Source: Lentisphaeria bacterium (GTDB lineage Bacteria > Verrucomicrobiota > Lentisphaeria > Victivallales > Victivallaceae). From it: a DNA stretch of 61,407 nt. Below are positions 1-8,669 of the stretch, one piece after another. The notes below the pieces were generated by a model. The model saw only the letters and a list, made by a program, of their open reading frames with translations, did not search any database and was not told the DNA's origin. Each line of letters opens with the position of its first letter. The first letter of the stretch is position 1. The stretch spans positions 1-61,407 of the forward strand of contig JAFTIA010000002.1 of the NCBI GenBank assembly GCA_017457105.1. The letters run 5' to 3'. The position numbers and the translations under genes are program-made.

Positions 1-5
1 CTCAT
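1..5 (-). CDS. Start codon of a leftward gene (only the first codon lies in the window)
   Basis: On the minus strand an AAAGGAGAT ribosome binding site (about 10-20) is followed at good spacing by ATG (3-5). The rest of the gene is outside the window, so nothing can be said about the product. A TGC-TATAGT extended -10 sits about 45 bases upstream, which supports a real transcript. Confidence 0.45.
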
Positions 6-48
6 CGGGATCTCCTTTCTTTAGTATTGCGGTTGGCGAACCAGCTTT

Positions 49-57
49 ACTATAGCA
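49..57 (-). promoter_or_regulatory. Extended -10 promoter element for the leftward gene
   Basis: Read on the minus strand this is TGC followed by TATAGT, a good extended -10. No convincing -35 is visible. It lies about 45 bases upstream of the leftward start codon at 3-5. Confidence 0.4.
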
Positions 58-100
58 TTGAGTTCCCGTTTTGCTTGAAGCTAAAGCTATTCGGCAACAT

Positions 101-124
101 ACCGGCGCAGCCGGTAGTTTTTTT
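101..124 (+). terminator. Short rho-independent terminator-like hairpin
   Basis: ACCGGC (101-106), loop GCA, GCCGGT (110-115), then AG and seven T on the plus strand. No plus-strand gene ends just before it in this window, so its transcript is unclear. It may block read-through into the convergent transcription unit. Confidence 0.45.
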
Positions 125-147
125 ACGCTAAAGCAATATAAAAAGAA

Positions 148-190
148 GCCCGCACAGAGGCCGGATCCTGTGCGGGCTGGATTCTTTTTT
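148..190 (-). terminator. Terminator downstream of the small Cys-rich gene
   Basis: Ten-base inverted repeat AGCCCGCACA (148-157) / TGTGCGGGCT (169-178). On the minus strand it is followed by TTCTTTTTATA, and on the plus strand by ATTCTTTTTT, so it could work in both directions. It immediately follows the stop codon of the minus-strand gene at 189-401. Confidence 0.75.
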
Positions 191-401
191 ACATAAGATG
201 ACACTCGCCGTCCGGACTTTTTTCATGAACCCGGACATGACTGGTCACCCGGTCGTAAACCTTGCAGGCTTTGCAGGAGATCATTTTGATCTCATTGCAG
301 AATTGATCATCACACAGAGTCGATTGCGCGCCGACACCTTTGGTGATCTTGTCGCAAATAAAGTGTTTGACGATTTCCAGTACAAAAGATTGTTTATCCA
401 T
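189..401 (-). CDS. Small cysteine-rich protein of unknown function (70 aa)
   Basis: I do not recognise the family. The start ATG (399-401) is chosen because a very strong ribosome binding site, AAGGAGGGGG, lies just upstream; a longer frame exists but has no such site. The 70-residue product has six cysteines (about 16, 30, 35, 43, 46, 67), including a CKAC pair and a closing GECHLM. This suggests a small metal- or disulfide-binding protein, which is inference. It lies 89 bases downstream of the pyrophosphatase gene on the same strand and is followed by a terminator, so the two may be co-transcribed. A 9-bp stem (412-420 / 444-452) in its leader ends right at the ribosome binding site and could control translation. 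Confidence 0.6.
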   Translation of the reverse strand: MDKQSFVLEIVKHFICDKITKGVGAQSTLCDDQFCNEIKMISCKACKVYDRVTSHVRVHEKSPDGECHLM

Positions 402-490
402 AGCCCCCTCCTTTTTTCCGGCTGCCATACTGGAATACCGGAACGGAAAAAAGTCAAGCGGCTGTAAAAAAACAGGAATAACAACTTTTG

Positions 491-1087
491 TCAAAAAGCG
501 TTCAATGCCGCCAGTTGCTCTTCCACAAATTCAGCAGCCTTGCGGAAAGCATTGGCACGGTGGCTGATCCGGTTCTTTTCTTCTGAACTCAACTCCGCAA
601 AAGTGCGGGTTTCCCCTTCCGGGATAAAAACAGGATCATAACCGAACCCGTTGGAACCTTTGGGCTCAAAACCGATGGTCCCCCGGATCTCTCCCTCAAA
701 GGTTTCAATGATTTCTCCATTGAAAGCAATGGCGATCACGCATACAAAACGGGCACTGCGGTCTTCTTTGCCTTCCAGATTTTTCAGCAGTTTGGCGATC
801 CGTTCCGGATCTGTCGGCGCATACCGGGCGGAATAGATCCCCGGCTCACCGTTCAGGGCAAAGACTTCCAGTCCGGAGTCGTCTGCAAACGCCGGAGCAT
901 CACAATATTTGCTGGCGGCAATGGCTTTGATGGAGGCGTTTTCCGTAAATGTAGTCCCGTTTTCCTCCACATCCGGAAAGCCGGGATAATCCAGAAGAGA
1001 CTGCAGTTCAATAGAGTCATCCGCCATCAGAGCTTTGTATTCTTCCACTTTATGAGCGTTGGAAGTCGCTATTACAACATTCGCCAT
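491..1087 (-). CDS. rdgB: dITP/XTP pyrophosphatase, RdgB/HAM1 family
   Basis: Cytoplasmic nucleotide-pool cleaning enzyme that hydrolyses dITP, ITP and XTP to the monophosphate and pyrophosphate, keeping deaminated purines out of DNA. The 198-residue length is normal. The N-terminus IATSNAHKVEEYKAL matches the family's substrate-binding motif (T/S-N-x-x-K-x-x-E). FADDSGLEVFAL and GEPGIYSARYA are the conserved acidic active-site region. SNGFGYDPVFIPEGETRTFAELSSEEKN is represented near the C-terminus by the FGYDPVF and SHRANAFRK signatures. A GAGGT site precedes the chosen ATG. The small Cys-rich gene follows on the same strand. Confidence 0.95.
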   Translation of the reverse strand: MANVVIATSNAHKVEEYKALMADDSIELQSLLDYPGFPDVEENGTTFTENASIKAIAASKYCDAPAFADDSGLEVFALNGEPGIYSARYAPTDPERIAKLLKNLEGKEDRSARFVCVIAIAFNGEIIETFEGEIRGTIGFEPKGSNGFGYDPVFIPEGETRTFAELSSEEKNRISHRANAFRKAAEFVEEQLAALNAF

Positions 1088-1177
1088 ATCATACCTCTTT
1101 TATTAAACAGTGCTGGATAATTATACATTCTTTTCCGGAATTTGCAATCACTCCGGACAAAATTCTGCAGTTTTTGC

Positions 1178-1205
1178 TTGACAAAAATCAAAAATGTATT
1201 AGATT
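1178..1205 (+). promoter_or_regulatory. Sigma70-like promoter for the moxR operon
   Basis: TTGACA (1178-1183), 16-base spacer, TAGATT (1200-1205). The expected start is near 1212, about 68 bases before the moxR start codon. The leader holds a perfect 8-bp inverted repeat, GCGGAAAT (1219-1226) / ATTTCCGC (1234-1241), and the 11-mer CACTCAAGCGG (1211-1221), which recurs at another promoter (30163-30173). Confidence 0.6.
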
Positions 1206-1279
1206 GTCAACACTCAAGCGGAAATGGAGATGATTTCCGCAGATCAAAAAATTTTCAATAATCCAGGAGGGGATGAATC

Positions 1280-2302
1280 ATGGAAGCGCAGGATATTCAG
1301 AAACTGCAGGAAGAAGTCCGGGCAAAACATGCGGCTTTGAGCGTGATCAAAACAGAAATGAGCCGGATCATTGCCGGTCAGGAGCATTTGATCGATCGGT
1401 TGCTTCTGGCGATGATCGCCGATGGCCATGTTTTGCTGGAAGGGGTCCCCGGGCTTGCCAAAACGCTTGCGGTCAAGACTTTGGCAGAAGCCCTCAACGG
1501 CTCTTTTGCGCGGCTGCAATTTACGCCGGATCTTTTGCCCGCAGACTTGATCGGAACCCGGATCTACAATGCGGATACGCACGAATTTTCCACACGGCTC
1601 GGGCCGGTCTTTGCCAATATTGTTCTGGCAGATGAAATCAACCGGGCTCCGGCAAAGGTCCAGAGCGCATTGCTGGAATGTATGCAGGAAAAACAGATCA
1701 CCATTGCCGGGGAAAGTTACAAACTGCCTACGCCGTTTCTGGTGCTTGCCACCCAGAACCCCATCGAGCAGGAAGGAACTTATCCTCTGCCCGAAGCACA
1801 GCTGGATCGCTTTATGTTCAAGCTGAAAGTGGACTACCCCAAACGGGCGGAAGAGGAAATGGTCATTCTCCGGATGGCGCATCCGGCACATACCACTCAA
1901 GCCGTGTCTGTGGGGCAGATGGAAGACATTCTGAATGCCCGGAAACTGGTCGATCAGATCTATCTGGATGAAAAAATCGTTTCCTATATTCTGGATCTGG
2001 TCTTTGCCACCCGTCCGGGAAAGCAGGGGGAACTTTCAGAGCGGCAGACCGCTGCCAAATTGAACAGTGTGAACCAGTATATCCAGTTCGGGGCATCTCC
2101 CCGTGCCTCTATTGCACTGGCTGTTGCCGCCCGGGGCGCGGCCTTTCTGGCCGGGCGGGCATACGTTGTGCCGCAGGATGTCAAAGATATTGCACCGGAT
2201 GTGCTCCGTCACCGTATCATTCTTTCTTATGAAGCGGAAGCCGAAAATGTGGATGCGGATGCGGTGATCAAGTCCTTGCTTGACGAATTGCGGACGCCGT
2301 AG
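1280..2302 (+). CDS. MoxR-family AAA+ ATPase
   Basis: AAA+ chaperone-like ATPase of 340 residues. The Walker A is GVPGLAKT (about residues 55-62) and the Walker B is LADEINRAPAKVQSALLECMQE, the hallmark of the MoxR family. ATQNPIEQEGTYPLPEAQLDRF is the following sensor region. MoxR proteins typically act with a VWA-domain partner to insert cofactors or mature proteins. Here the gene starts an operon with a DUF58 protein, a membrane protein and a BatA-like VWA protein, the classical MoxR/Bat arrangement. An AGGAGG site precedes the ATG. The client protein cannot be told from the sequence. Confidence 0.93.
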   Translation: MEAQDIQKLQEEVRAKHAALSVIKTEMSRIIAGQEHLIDRLLLAMIADGHVLLEGVPGLAKTLAVKTLAEALNGSFARLQFTPDLLPADLIGTRIYNADTHEFSTRLGPVFANIVLADEINRAPAKVQSALLECMQEKQITIAGESYKLPTPFLVLATQNPIEQEGTYPLPEAQLDRFMFKLKVDYPKRAEEEMVILRMAHPAHTTQAVSVGQMEDILNARKLVDQIYLDEKIVSYILDLVFATRPGKQGELSERQTAAKLNSVNQYIQFGASPRASIALAVAARGAAFLAGRAYVVPQDVKDIAPDVLRHRIILSYEAEAENVDADAVIKSLLDELRTP

Positions 2303-2329
2303 TTTCAAACAACGGGGAGGGGCGTAAAA

Positions 2330-3214
2330 ATGCTTCCGGCAGAATTACTTCGCCAGATACGGATGCTGGAGATCCGCACCAACAGAGCCGTGGATGAGCT
2401 TATTGGCGGGGCCTATCACAGTGTCTTCAAGGGCAGGGGGATCGAGTTTGATGAGGTGCGGGAATATACCCCGGACGATGATGTCCGGGATATTGACTGG
2501 AATGTTACCGCCCGCATGAGTGTCCCTTATATCAAAAAATATGTGGAAGAACGGGAACTCAATGTCATGCTTGCAGTAGATGTTTCCGCTTCCGGCACAT
2601 TCGGCAGCGGGGATAAAAACAAGCGGACGGCCGCCGCTGAACTGGCGGCATTGCTGGCTTTCAGCGCAGGCAGCAATGGGGACAAGGTGGGCTTGCTGCT
2701 TTTCAGCGACCGCCGGGAACTCCTTTTGCCGCCGCGATCCGGCAGAAAACACACCTTGCGGCTGATCCGGGAACTGCTGGCGTTTCAGGAAAAAGGGAAG
2801 GGAACAGATATCGTTCAGGCTCTGGAAGATATGGAGCGCTTTCTTTCCAAACGCAGTGTTATTTTCCTGATCAGCGACTTTCTGGATGGCGGTGATTACG
2901 AGAAGCCGCTGAAGATCCTGAATAAGCGGCATGATGTGATCGCCGTCCGTCTGCGGGATAAGGCAGAACTGGATTGGGAACTCCCTGCCGGAGTTTGTAT
3001 TCAGGATGCGGAAACAGGAGAACTTTGGGAATTTGACGGCTCCAAACGCTCCCGGGAACTCTTCCGGGAGGCCGCAAAACAGGAATTGGCTGCCGGAAAC
3101 GCCTTGTGTCAACGGGCAGGCGTGGATCTGATCGACATTGCCAGCGGCGAAGACCCCATCCGCCCCCTGATCGGGTTCTTTAACCGCCGCCGCCGTCATT
3201 TGAGGGGGATATAA
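2330..3214 (+). CDS. DUF58 / VWA-like domain protein
   Basis: A 294-residue protein of the family that accompanies MoxR ATPases. The family signature is seen as GRGIEFDEVREYTPDDDVRDIDWNVTAR in the first third (key parts RGIEFDEVREY and DIDWN). It is followed by a VWA-type metal site, DVSASGTFG (DxSxS). No signal peptide or membrane segment is evident, so it is likely cytoplasmic. It starts 27 bases after moxR with a GGGGAGGGG site, and its stop codon overlaps the ATG of the next gene (3214), indicating translational coupling. Confidence 0.88.
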   Translation: MLPAELLRQIRMLEIRTNRAVDELIGGAYHSVFKGRGIEFDEVREYTPDDDVRDIDWNVTARMSVPYIKKYVEERELNVMLAVDVSASGTFGSGDKNKRTAAAELAALLAFSAGSNGDKVGLLLFSDRRELLLPPRSGRKHTLRLIRELLAFQEKGKGTDIVQALEDMERFLSKRSVIFLISDFLDGGDYEKPLKILNKRHDVIAVRLRDKAELDWELPAGVCIQDAETGELWEFDGSKRSRELFREAAKQELAAGNALCQRAGVDLIDIASGEDPIRPLIGFFNRRRRHLRGI

Positions 3215-4173
3215 TGAAAAAACGCACTTTTTTAATATGGTTCCCGGTCGGCATTGTGATTCTGCTTCTGCTGATCGCACTTGCCGGTTACGGGCTGGCA
3301 ATGCGGGAAAAACCGGATTTGAAACGGTCCGGACTTTCCGCAGTTCAACAAAATGAAGTTCCGCTGGGAAGCAAAGCCGATCTCCGGCTGGAAGTGACCC
3401 TGCCCGTCCATCTGCCGCCCCCTGTTTGTACGGTAACGGCACCGGCAGGAACGGTTGCAGGAGCCGTCCATGTCCGGCACGGGAATTATTTGTGGAAATA
3501 CAACCGCTGGATCATCCAATGCAGTCTTTTTGCCGTCAAACCCGGTGCGGCAACAGGGGGGGCGATCCATGTAGCGGTCAAAGGCAATTTTCCTGCGGAA
3601 GAAACATTTGCCATTCCGGATTTTGTGATTGCCCCTATCCAAAAGACCGGGGATCTGCCGGAACTTGCCGGAAAACTGGAAGAATCCGCAAAACCCGTTT
3701 CCCCTGCTTTATTCTGGACGATACTGGGCGGTGCGGTGGTGATTTTTCTCGGGATATGGCTGTGGCTCCGCTGGAAATACCAGCAGAAAAGCGAAACAGC
3801 GGTCATCCCCCCGTGGGTTCAGGCAGAACTTGCGCTGAACCGGATCTCCATAGAGGTGGAACGGAAAGAAACTCCGCTGGGGACAGCTTTTTTCCGGCTG
3901 ACCGATGTTGTCCGAAAATATCTGGAAGACCGTTATCATCTGCCGGTGACCTCCCGGACCACGGATGAATTTATGATTGACATGCGGAACTCCTCTCCGC
4001 TGCCGGAAGTGGATCAGCCGTTTCTGCGGGAATTCCTCACTTCGGCGGATTTGATCAAATTTGCCAAAATGCCGCCGGACGAAAACGGCATCCGTCATGC
4101 CCTGAACGGGGCAAAAGAACTGGTCCGGCATACAACGCCGCTGACGCAGGAAGGGGAGGGGAAACATGTTTGA
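3214..4173 (+). CDS. Bat-operon membrane protein (DUF4381/BatD-like)
   Basis: A 319-residue protein with an N-terminal membrane segment (about 5-27), an extracytoplasmic part, a second membrane segment (about 168-188, LFWTILGGAVVIFLGIWLWL) and a cytoplasmic C-terminal domain. The C-terminal stretch FFRLTDVVRKYLEDRYHLPV...TSRTTDEFM resembles the small cytoplasmic domain found in MoxR/Bat operons. It sits between the DUF58 and VWA genes with overlaps on both sides (1 and 8 bases), so it almost certainly works with them. The exact role is unknown. The family name is my best match from architecture. Confidence 0.65.
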   Translation: MKKRTFLIWFPVGIVILLLLIALAGYGLAMREKPDLKRSGLSAVQQNEVPLGSKADLRLEVTLPVHLPPPVCTVTAPAGTVAGAVHVRHGNYLWKYNRWIIQCSLFAVKPGAATGGAIHVAVKGNFPAEETFAIPDFVIAPIQKTGDLPELAGKLEESAKPVSPALFWTILGGAVVIFLGIWLWLRWKYQQKSETAVIPPWVQAELALNRISIEVERKETPLGTAFFRLTDVVRKYLEDRYHLPVTSRTTDEFMIDMRNSSPLPEVDQPFLREFLTSADLIKFAKMPPDENGIRHALNGAKELVRHTTPLTQEGEGKHV

Positions 4174-5185
4174 ATTTGCTTATCCATGGGCGTTATTGCT
4201 CTTTTTGCTGCTGCCTTTATGGTATTTTTATGATCGCGGCAAAAAACAGCCGGTCATTGCTGTTGCCAGCATCCGACCTTTCCGGGCGGCCGGGCGGCGG
4301 TCGTTCAACTGGGTCCGGCTTTTGTACGGGCTGGGGCTGTGTTTATTGATCCTGGCTCTTGCCCGTCCCCGTTTCGGGGATGAAAAGGTGGTGATCCGGG
4401 CAAAGGGGATCGATATTATTCTTGCACTGGACCTCTCCGGAAGCATGGCGGCTATTGATGTACCCCAAAACATCACAGACGGCAAAACGCTGATGCGGAA
4501 AATCAATTCCGGCGACATCAATAACCGCCTGAAAGTTGCCTGCAAAGAACTGGAACGCTTTGTAAAAGGCCGCCCCAATGACCGGATCGGACTGATCGGG
4601 TTCGGCCCGATGGCGTACAGTTTTGTGCCGCCCACCCTGGACCACGGCTGGCTCACAAGTCAACTGGAGAGGCTGAAGCCGGGGCTTATCGGCGATATGA
4701 CCGGCATTGCCGCCCCGCTGGCCTCCGGGATCCACCGGCTGAAAAATTCACCTGCCCCCCGCCGGGTGATCGTCCTTTTTACCGATGGGCAGAACAATGT
4801 GGAAAATACCATTACTCCGCAGGAAACAGCGGAACTCGGCCGGGATGCCAATGTCACGATCCATACTGTCGGCATCGGGAGCGACCACGCATTTGTGCCG
4901 GTGACACAATTCGGCAGAACCGCATTCCATCCTGTGGCAGACGGGTTTGATGAAGCCATGCTCAAAGCCATTGCATCCCATTCCGGAGGGCAATATTTCC
5001 ATGCGGAAGATGCAGAAGGATTGCGCCGGGTCATGGAAGATATCAACAGCCTTGAAACCACCAGTTTTGAACAGCCGAAATATGTGGAATACCGGGAAAA
5101 TGCCCCTGTGATCGCACTGGCGGCGCTGGCGTTGTTTTTTCTGGGATTTTTTCTGGAACACACCTGGAAACTGCGGGTTCCCTAA
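4166..5185 (+). CDS. batA: BatA-like VWA-domain membrane protein
   Basis: A 339-residue protein with two N-terminal membrane segments (about 6-21 and 48-64), a von Willebrand A domain with the metal site DLSGSMAAID (DxSxS), the distal DMTG threonine and FTDGQNN, and a C-terminal membrane segment (APVIALAALALFFLGFFLE). This is the Bat/aerotolerance layout, in which the VWA domain faces the periplasm. It overlaps the previous gene by 8 bases. The usual batB and TPR batC partners do not follow, so the operon is a reduced version. A terminator-like hairpin (5215-5240) lies just downstream. Confidence 0.85.
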   Translation: MFEFAYPWALLLFLLLPLWYFYDRGKKQPVIAVASIRPFRAAGRRSFNWVRLLYGLGLCLLILALARPRFGDEKVVIRAKGIDIILALDLSGSMAAIDVPQNITDGKTLMRKINSGDINNRLKVACKELERFVKGRPNDRIGLIGFGPMAYSFVPPTLDHGWLTSQLERLKPGLIGDMTGIAAPLASGIHRLKNSPAPRRVIVLFTDGQNNVENTITPQETAELGRDANVTIHTVGIGSDHAFVPVTQFGRTAFHPVADGFDEAMLKAIASHSGGQYFHAEDAEGLRRVMEDINSLETTSFEQPKYVEYRENAPVIALAALALFFLGFFLEHTWKLRVP

Positions 5186-5214
5186 ATTGCAATTCTGCTG
5201 AAATATGCTATATT

Positions 5215-5240
5215 CCCTGTTGTTAAAACAGGGATTTTTT
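5215..5240 (+). terminator. Terminator-like hairpin between the Bat operon and dinG
   Basis: CCCTGT (5215-5220), loop TGTTAAA, ACAGGG (5228-5233), then A and six T. It would end the Bat operon. It falls inside the longest possible dinG frame, which argues for a later dinG start. Confidence 0.65.
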
Positions 5241-5243
5241 GTT

Positions 5244-7367
5244 GTGGTAAAATTTGCAGACGATCCTCCTCCGGAGGAACAACTTCCGCCGGAAGAAGAG
5301 GGAAATATTGAATTTGATATTGAGGCTCTGGAGTTTGAGCTGACAGAGTCCGCCCCCCTTATGCCGGATGAACGGGCAGCGGCGGATGTGGAAGCTTTTT
5401 TTGCGCCCGGCGGCACCTTGCTTACAGCCGCCAAACTGGATGGACGCGCCTGTGAATTCCGGCCCCAGCAATCCGCCATGGCGCGGGCTGTCACCGAATC
5501 GCTGCTTTCCGGCAGAAATCTGGCTGTGGAAGCTCCTACGGGCGTCGGAAAAAGTTTTGCCTATCTTGTTCCGCTGGTAATGCTTGCACATCGGGATGAA
5601 CGGCCTGCACTGGTTTCCACGGAAACCATCAATCTTCAGGAGCAGCTGATCCAGCGGGACATTCCCCTTTTGCGGGAACTTACCGGAATCGACTTCCGGG
5701 CGGCTCTTGCCAAGGGGAGAAGCAACTATCTGTGTTTGAGGAGATTGGCTCTGGCGGCAGGGGAGCAGTCCCAGCAGCTTCTGCCCTCGGCATCTTTGCA
5801 GCTGGATCTGGAGCGGATCGTCCAGTGGGCGGAAAAATCAGAAAGCGGGGAACGGGATCAAATCGATTTCCGGATGGATCCGGAATTGTGGCCGCTTATT
5901 TGCTGCGAAGCGGGGAATTGCCAGAAAGTCCGCTGTCCCTTTTTTCAGCAGTGTTTTTACATGCGTGCAAGAAAAAAATGGGGCGAAGCGGATATCGTTG
6001 TCGCCAATCATGCCCTCTTTTTTACCGATCTTGCCATGCGGGGAGAAGAAGGGGAAAGTGGACTTTTGCCCAATTACAAAGCTTTGATCATCGACGAAGC
6101 CCATACGCTGGAAGACAATGCGGCGGAATATCTTGGAACCCGGATCAGCCGTTTTGCAGTTTTGTCTGTCCTGAACCGGCTGTATAACCCGGATAACGCC
6201 CGGGGACTCCTGCTGAAAGACGGTGCTGACGTGCTGGCGCTCCGGCAAACCGCCGCCGCCGTGCGGGATGAAACTTACGGCTTTTTTGAGCAATTCAATA
6301 TGTTTCTGCGGGAAGGTGCATCTTATGACGGGAAAGAGTGTTCCGTCCGTCGGGTGCGCCGAACAGAGCAGTTTACCGACAATCTTACAGAAAAACTGCG
6401 GATCCTGCACCGTCTTTTATGGGAATATATTGAAAAACTTGATGACGAAGATGCCAAAGAAAACGCCTCTTTCAAAACCGAGCTGGAAACCCAGTTTGAG
6501 CGGTGCAAACTTTTTATAGACGGCATCCGGTCTTTTATGGAAATGAGTCAGCAGGATGCCGTATATTTTGTGGAAGCGGAACGCAATGGCGGAGTCGCCA
6601 TCAATATTGCCCCGCTGAATGTGGCAGAAATATTGAACCGGACTCTTTTCAACGCAAGTTTCCCCGTTACGTTGTGCAGTGCAACTTTGACCGTACGGAA
6701 CAGTTTTGATTTTTACTGCAGCCGTATCGGGTTTGATAACGGCGACACCCTTTGCCTGGATTCGCCCTTTTCACGGGAACAGGCAAAAGTTCTTTTGAGC
6801 CGGGATATGCCGGAACCGGTTTCCCGGGAATATCCGGATTTTCTCTGCCGGGAAATCAGGAGATTTGTGGAAAAGACTGACGGTAAAGCCTTTGTGCTAT
6901 TTACCAGTTACGCCCATTTGCGGTTCTGTGCGGAAAAATTGCAAAGTGCTTTTGCCAGAAGTGATTGGCAGCTGCTGGTGCAGGGGGGCGATCTCTCCCG
7001 GAACGCTATGCTGCGGATCTTCCGGGAAGATGTCAATTCTGTATTGTTCGGCACGGACAGTTTCTGGACGGGGGTCGATGTTCCCGGCGAAGCTTTGAGC
7101 AATGTTATTATTACCAAACTTCCCTTTCCCTCCCCGGGGGACCCCATTGTGGAGGGGCGGTGCGAAAAGATCAAAGCCATGGGCGGCAGTGACTTCCGGG
7201 AATATATGCTGCCGTCGGCAGTCTTGAAATTCCGGCAGGGGGCAGGGCGGCTGATCCGGTCAAAGACAGACAGAGGGATCATTGTGATCCTGGATCGGCG
7301 GGTACAGTCAAAAGGGTATGGCAAGAGTTTTCTGGATGCGCTGCCGTATCCGATCGCATACGAATAA
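5244..7367 (+). CDS. dinG: DinG/YoaA-type Fe-S helicase
   Basis: ATP-dependent 5'-3' DNA helicase of the XPD/DinG family, about 707 residues. It shows Walker A EAPTGVGKSFAYLVP, a DEAH box (IIDEAHTLEDNA), the helicase motif GTDSFWTGVDVPGE and the final FRQGAGRLIRSKTD. Four cysteines between motifs Ia and II (NYLCLRR, then CCEAGNCQKVRCPFFQQC) fit the 4Fe-4S cluster that this family needs. An acidic, proline-rich stretch (PPPEEQLPPEEEG) precedes the helicase core. I chose GTG 5244 because an ATG at 5205 has no ribosome binding site and lies upstream of a terminator hairpin. The exact start is uncertain, and a start downstream of the acidic stretch is also possible. Confidence 0.88.
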   Translation: MVKFADDPPPEEQLPPEEEGNIEFDIEALEFELTESAPLMPDERAAADVEAFFAPGGTLLTAAKLDGRACEFRPQQSAMARAVTESLLSGRNLAVEAPTGVGKSFAYLVPLVMLAHRDERPALVSTETINLQEQLIQRDIPLLRELTGIDFRAALAKGRSNYLCLRRLALAAGEQSQQLLPSASLQLDLERIVQWAEKSESGERDQIDFRMDPELWPLICCEAGNCQKVRCPFFQQCFYMRARKKWGEADIVVANHALFFTDLAMRGEEGESGLLPNYKALIIDEAHTLEDNAAEYLGTRISRFAVLSVLNRLYNPDNARGLLLKDGADVLALRQTAAAVRDETYGFFEQFNMFLREGASYDGKECSVRRVRRTEQFTDNLTEKLRILHRLLWEYIEKLDDEDAKENASFKTELETQFERCKLFIDGIRSFMEMSQQDAVYFVEAERNGGVAINIAPLNVAEILNRTLFNASFPVTLCSATLTVRNSFDFYCSRIGFDNGDTLCLDSPFSREQAKVLLSRDMPEPVSREYPDFLCREIRRFVEKTDGKAFVLFTSYAHLRFCAEKLQSAFARSDWQLLVQGGDLSRNAMLRIFREDVNSVLFGTDSFWTGVDVPGEALSNVIITKLPFPSPGDPIVEGRCEKIKAMGGSDFREYMLPSAVLKFRQGAGRLIRSKTDRGIIVILDRRVQSKGYGKSFLDALPYPIAYE

Positions 7368-7380
7368 AAAGGAGTTGCAA

Positions 7381-8658
7381 ATGCGTTCCATTCTGCCGTG
7401 GAAATGGGTGCCAAGTCTGTATTTTTCCGAAGGGGTCCCCTATGCCATTATTGCCTCGGTATCGGTCATTCTCCTGAAAGACTTGCAAATGTCCAACCGG
7501 GAACTGGCGTTTCTTTCCAGTTTACTGACACTTCCGTGGGTCCTGAAACCCCTGTGGGCACCGTTGATCGACTTGATCTGGACCAAAAAAATATGGTTTG
7601 TTGCCATGGAACTCCTGATGGGCGCCGGGTTCCTTGCCTGCGGCAGTTTACTGCCGGTATTGGACGGCAGTTTGACCATGATTCTGATCCTGCTGGGCCT
7701 TGCAGTTGCCTCCGCCACCCATGATGCGGCCGCAGACGGTTTTTATCTTCTGGGGCTGGCTCCCCATGAGCAGGCATATTTTACCGGCATCCGCTCCACT
7801 GCTTACAGAATTGCCATGGTGACTGCCCAGGGCGGACTGGTCATGCTAGTGGGATTTTTGCAGAACAAGGGGTTTGCAGTACGGATGTCGTGGGCAGGGG
7901 GCCTTGCGGGGGCAGGGGGGCTTATGGCACTTTTGGGATTCTGGCATCTCCGGATGGTACCTGCGGTGGAAAAAAGCGCAGAACGCCCGGACTTTGCCGG
8001 ACTTGTACGGGATTTCGGAATATCGTTTGCCGCTTTTTTCCGGCAGAAAAATGTGGGATTTGCCCTGCTTTTTCTGTTGTTTTACAGGTTGGGAGAGTCC
8101 CCGCTGGTGCGGCTGGCTGTTCCTTTTATGCAGGACAGTCCGGAAAAGGGCGGTCTGGGATTAAGCGTACAGGATCTTGGGCTTTTTTACGGAACGGTGG
8201 GCGTTATTTGCCTTTTGGCGGGCGGTATTCTCGGCGGTCTTGCCATTTCCCGGAACGGGATCGGTAAATGGATGTGGCCCATGGCATTGGCTATCAATCT
8301 GCCGGATTTTGTGTATGTATATCTGGCAACAGCCCGGCCTGAAAGCCGCTGGATCGCCGGAAGCGCAGTGGCGATCGAACAATTAGGTTACGGGTTCGGC
8401 TTTACACTTTATATGGTGTTTATGGTGGCGTTTGCCGGGGAGAGCGGTAAATTCAAAACGGCGCATTTTGCCTTGATGACCGGGTTTATGGCACTGGGGA
8501 TGATGGTTCCCGGTATGATGGCGGGGGCTGTATATGATCTTCTGGGAGGATATATCAACTTCTTCTGGTATGTGATTTTCTGTACTCTGCCGGGCTTTGC
8601 GGTGACGGCTCTCATTCCCCGGATGATCCATCGGAATTTCGGCAAAAAAGAAGTTTAA
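7381..8658 (+). CDS. AmpG-like major facilitator permease
   Basis: A 425-residue, 12-helix major facilitator protein. The start WKWVPSLYFSEGVPYAI, followed by LLTLPWVLKPLWAPLIDLIWTKK and later ATHDAAADGFYL, is typical of the AmpG branch (muropeptide or siderophore-type uptake across the inner membrane). The ATG at 7381 is chosen because AAAGGAG stands 7 bases upstream; a longer frame would run into dinG. It starts 13 bases after dinG. Substrate specificity cannot be read from the sequence; muropeptide import is the family's best known role. Confidence 0.8.
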   Translation: MRSILPWKWVPSLYFSEGVPYAIIASVSVILLKDLQMSNRELAFLSSLLTLPWVLKPLWAPLIDLIWTKKIWFVAMELLMGAGFLACGSLLPVLDGSLTMILILLGLAVASATHDAAADGFYLLGLAPHEQAYFTGIRSTAYRIAMVTAQGGLVMLVGFLQNKGFAVRMSWAGGLAGAGGLMALLGFWHLRMVPAVEKSAERPDFAGLVRDFGISFAAFFRQKNVGFALLFLLFYRLGESPLVRLAVPFMQDSPEKGGLGLSVQDLGLFYGTVGVICLLAGGILGGLAISRNGIGKWMWPMALAINLPDFVYVYLATARPESRWIAGSAVAIEQLGYGFGFTLYMVFMVAFAGESGKFKTAHFALMTGFMALGMMVPGMMAGAVYDLLGGYINFFWYVIFCTLPGFAVTALIPRMIHRNFGKKEV

Positions 8659-8669
8659 AAAGGGTACCG

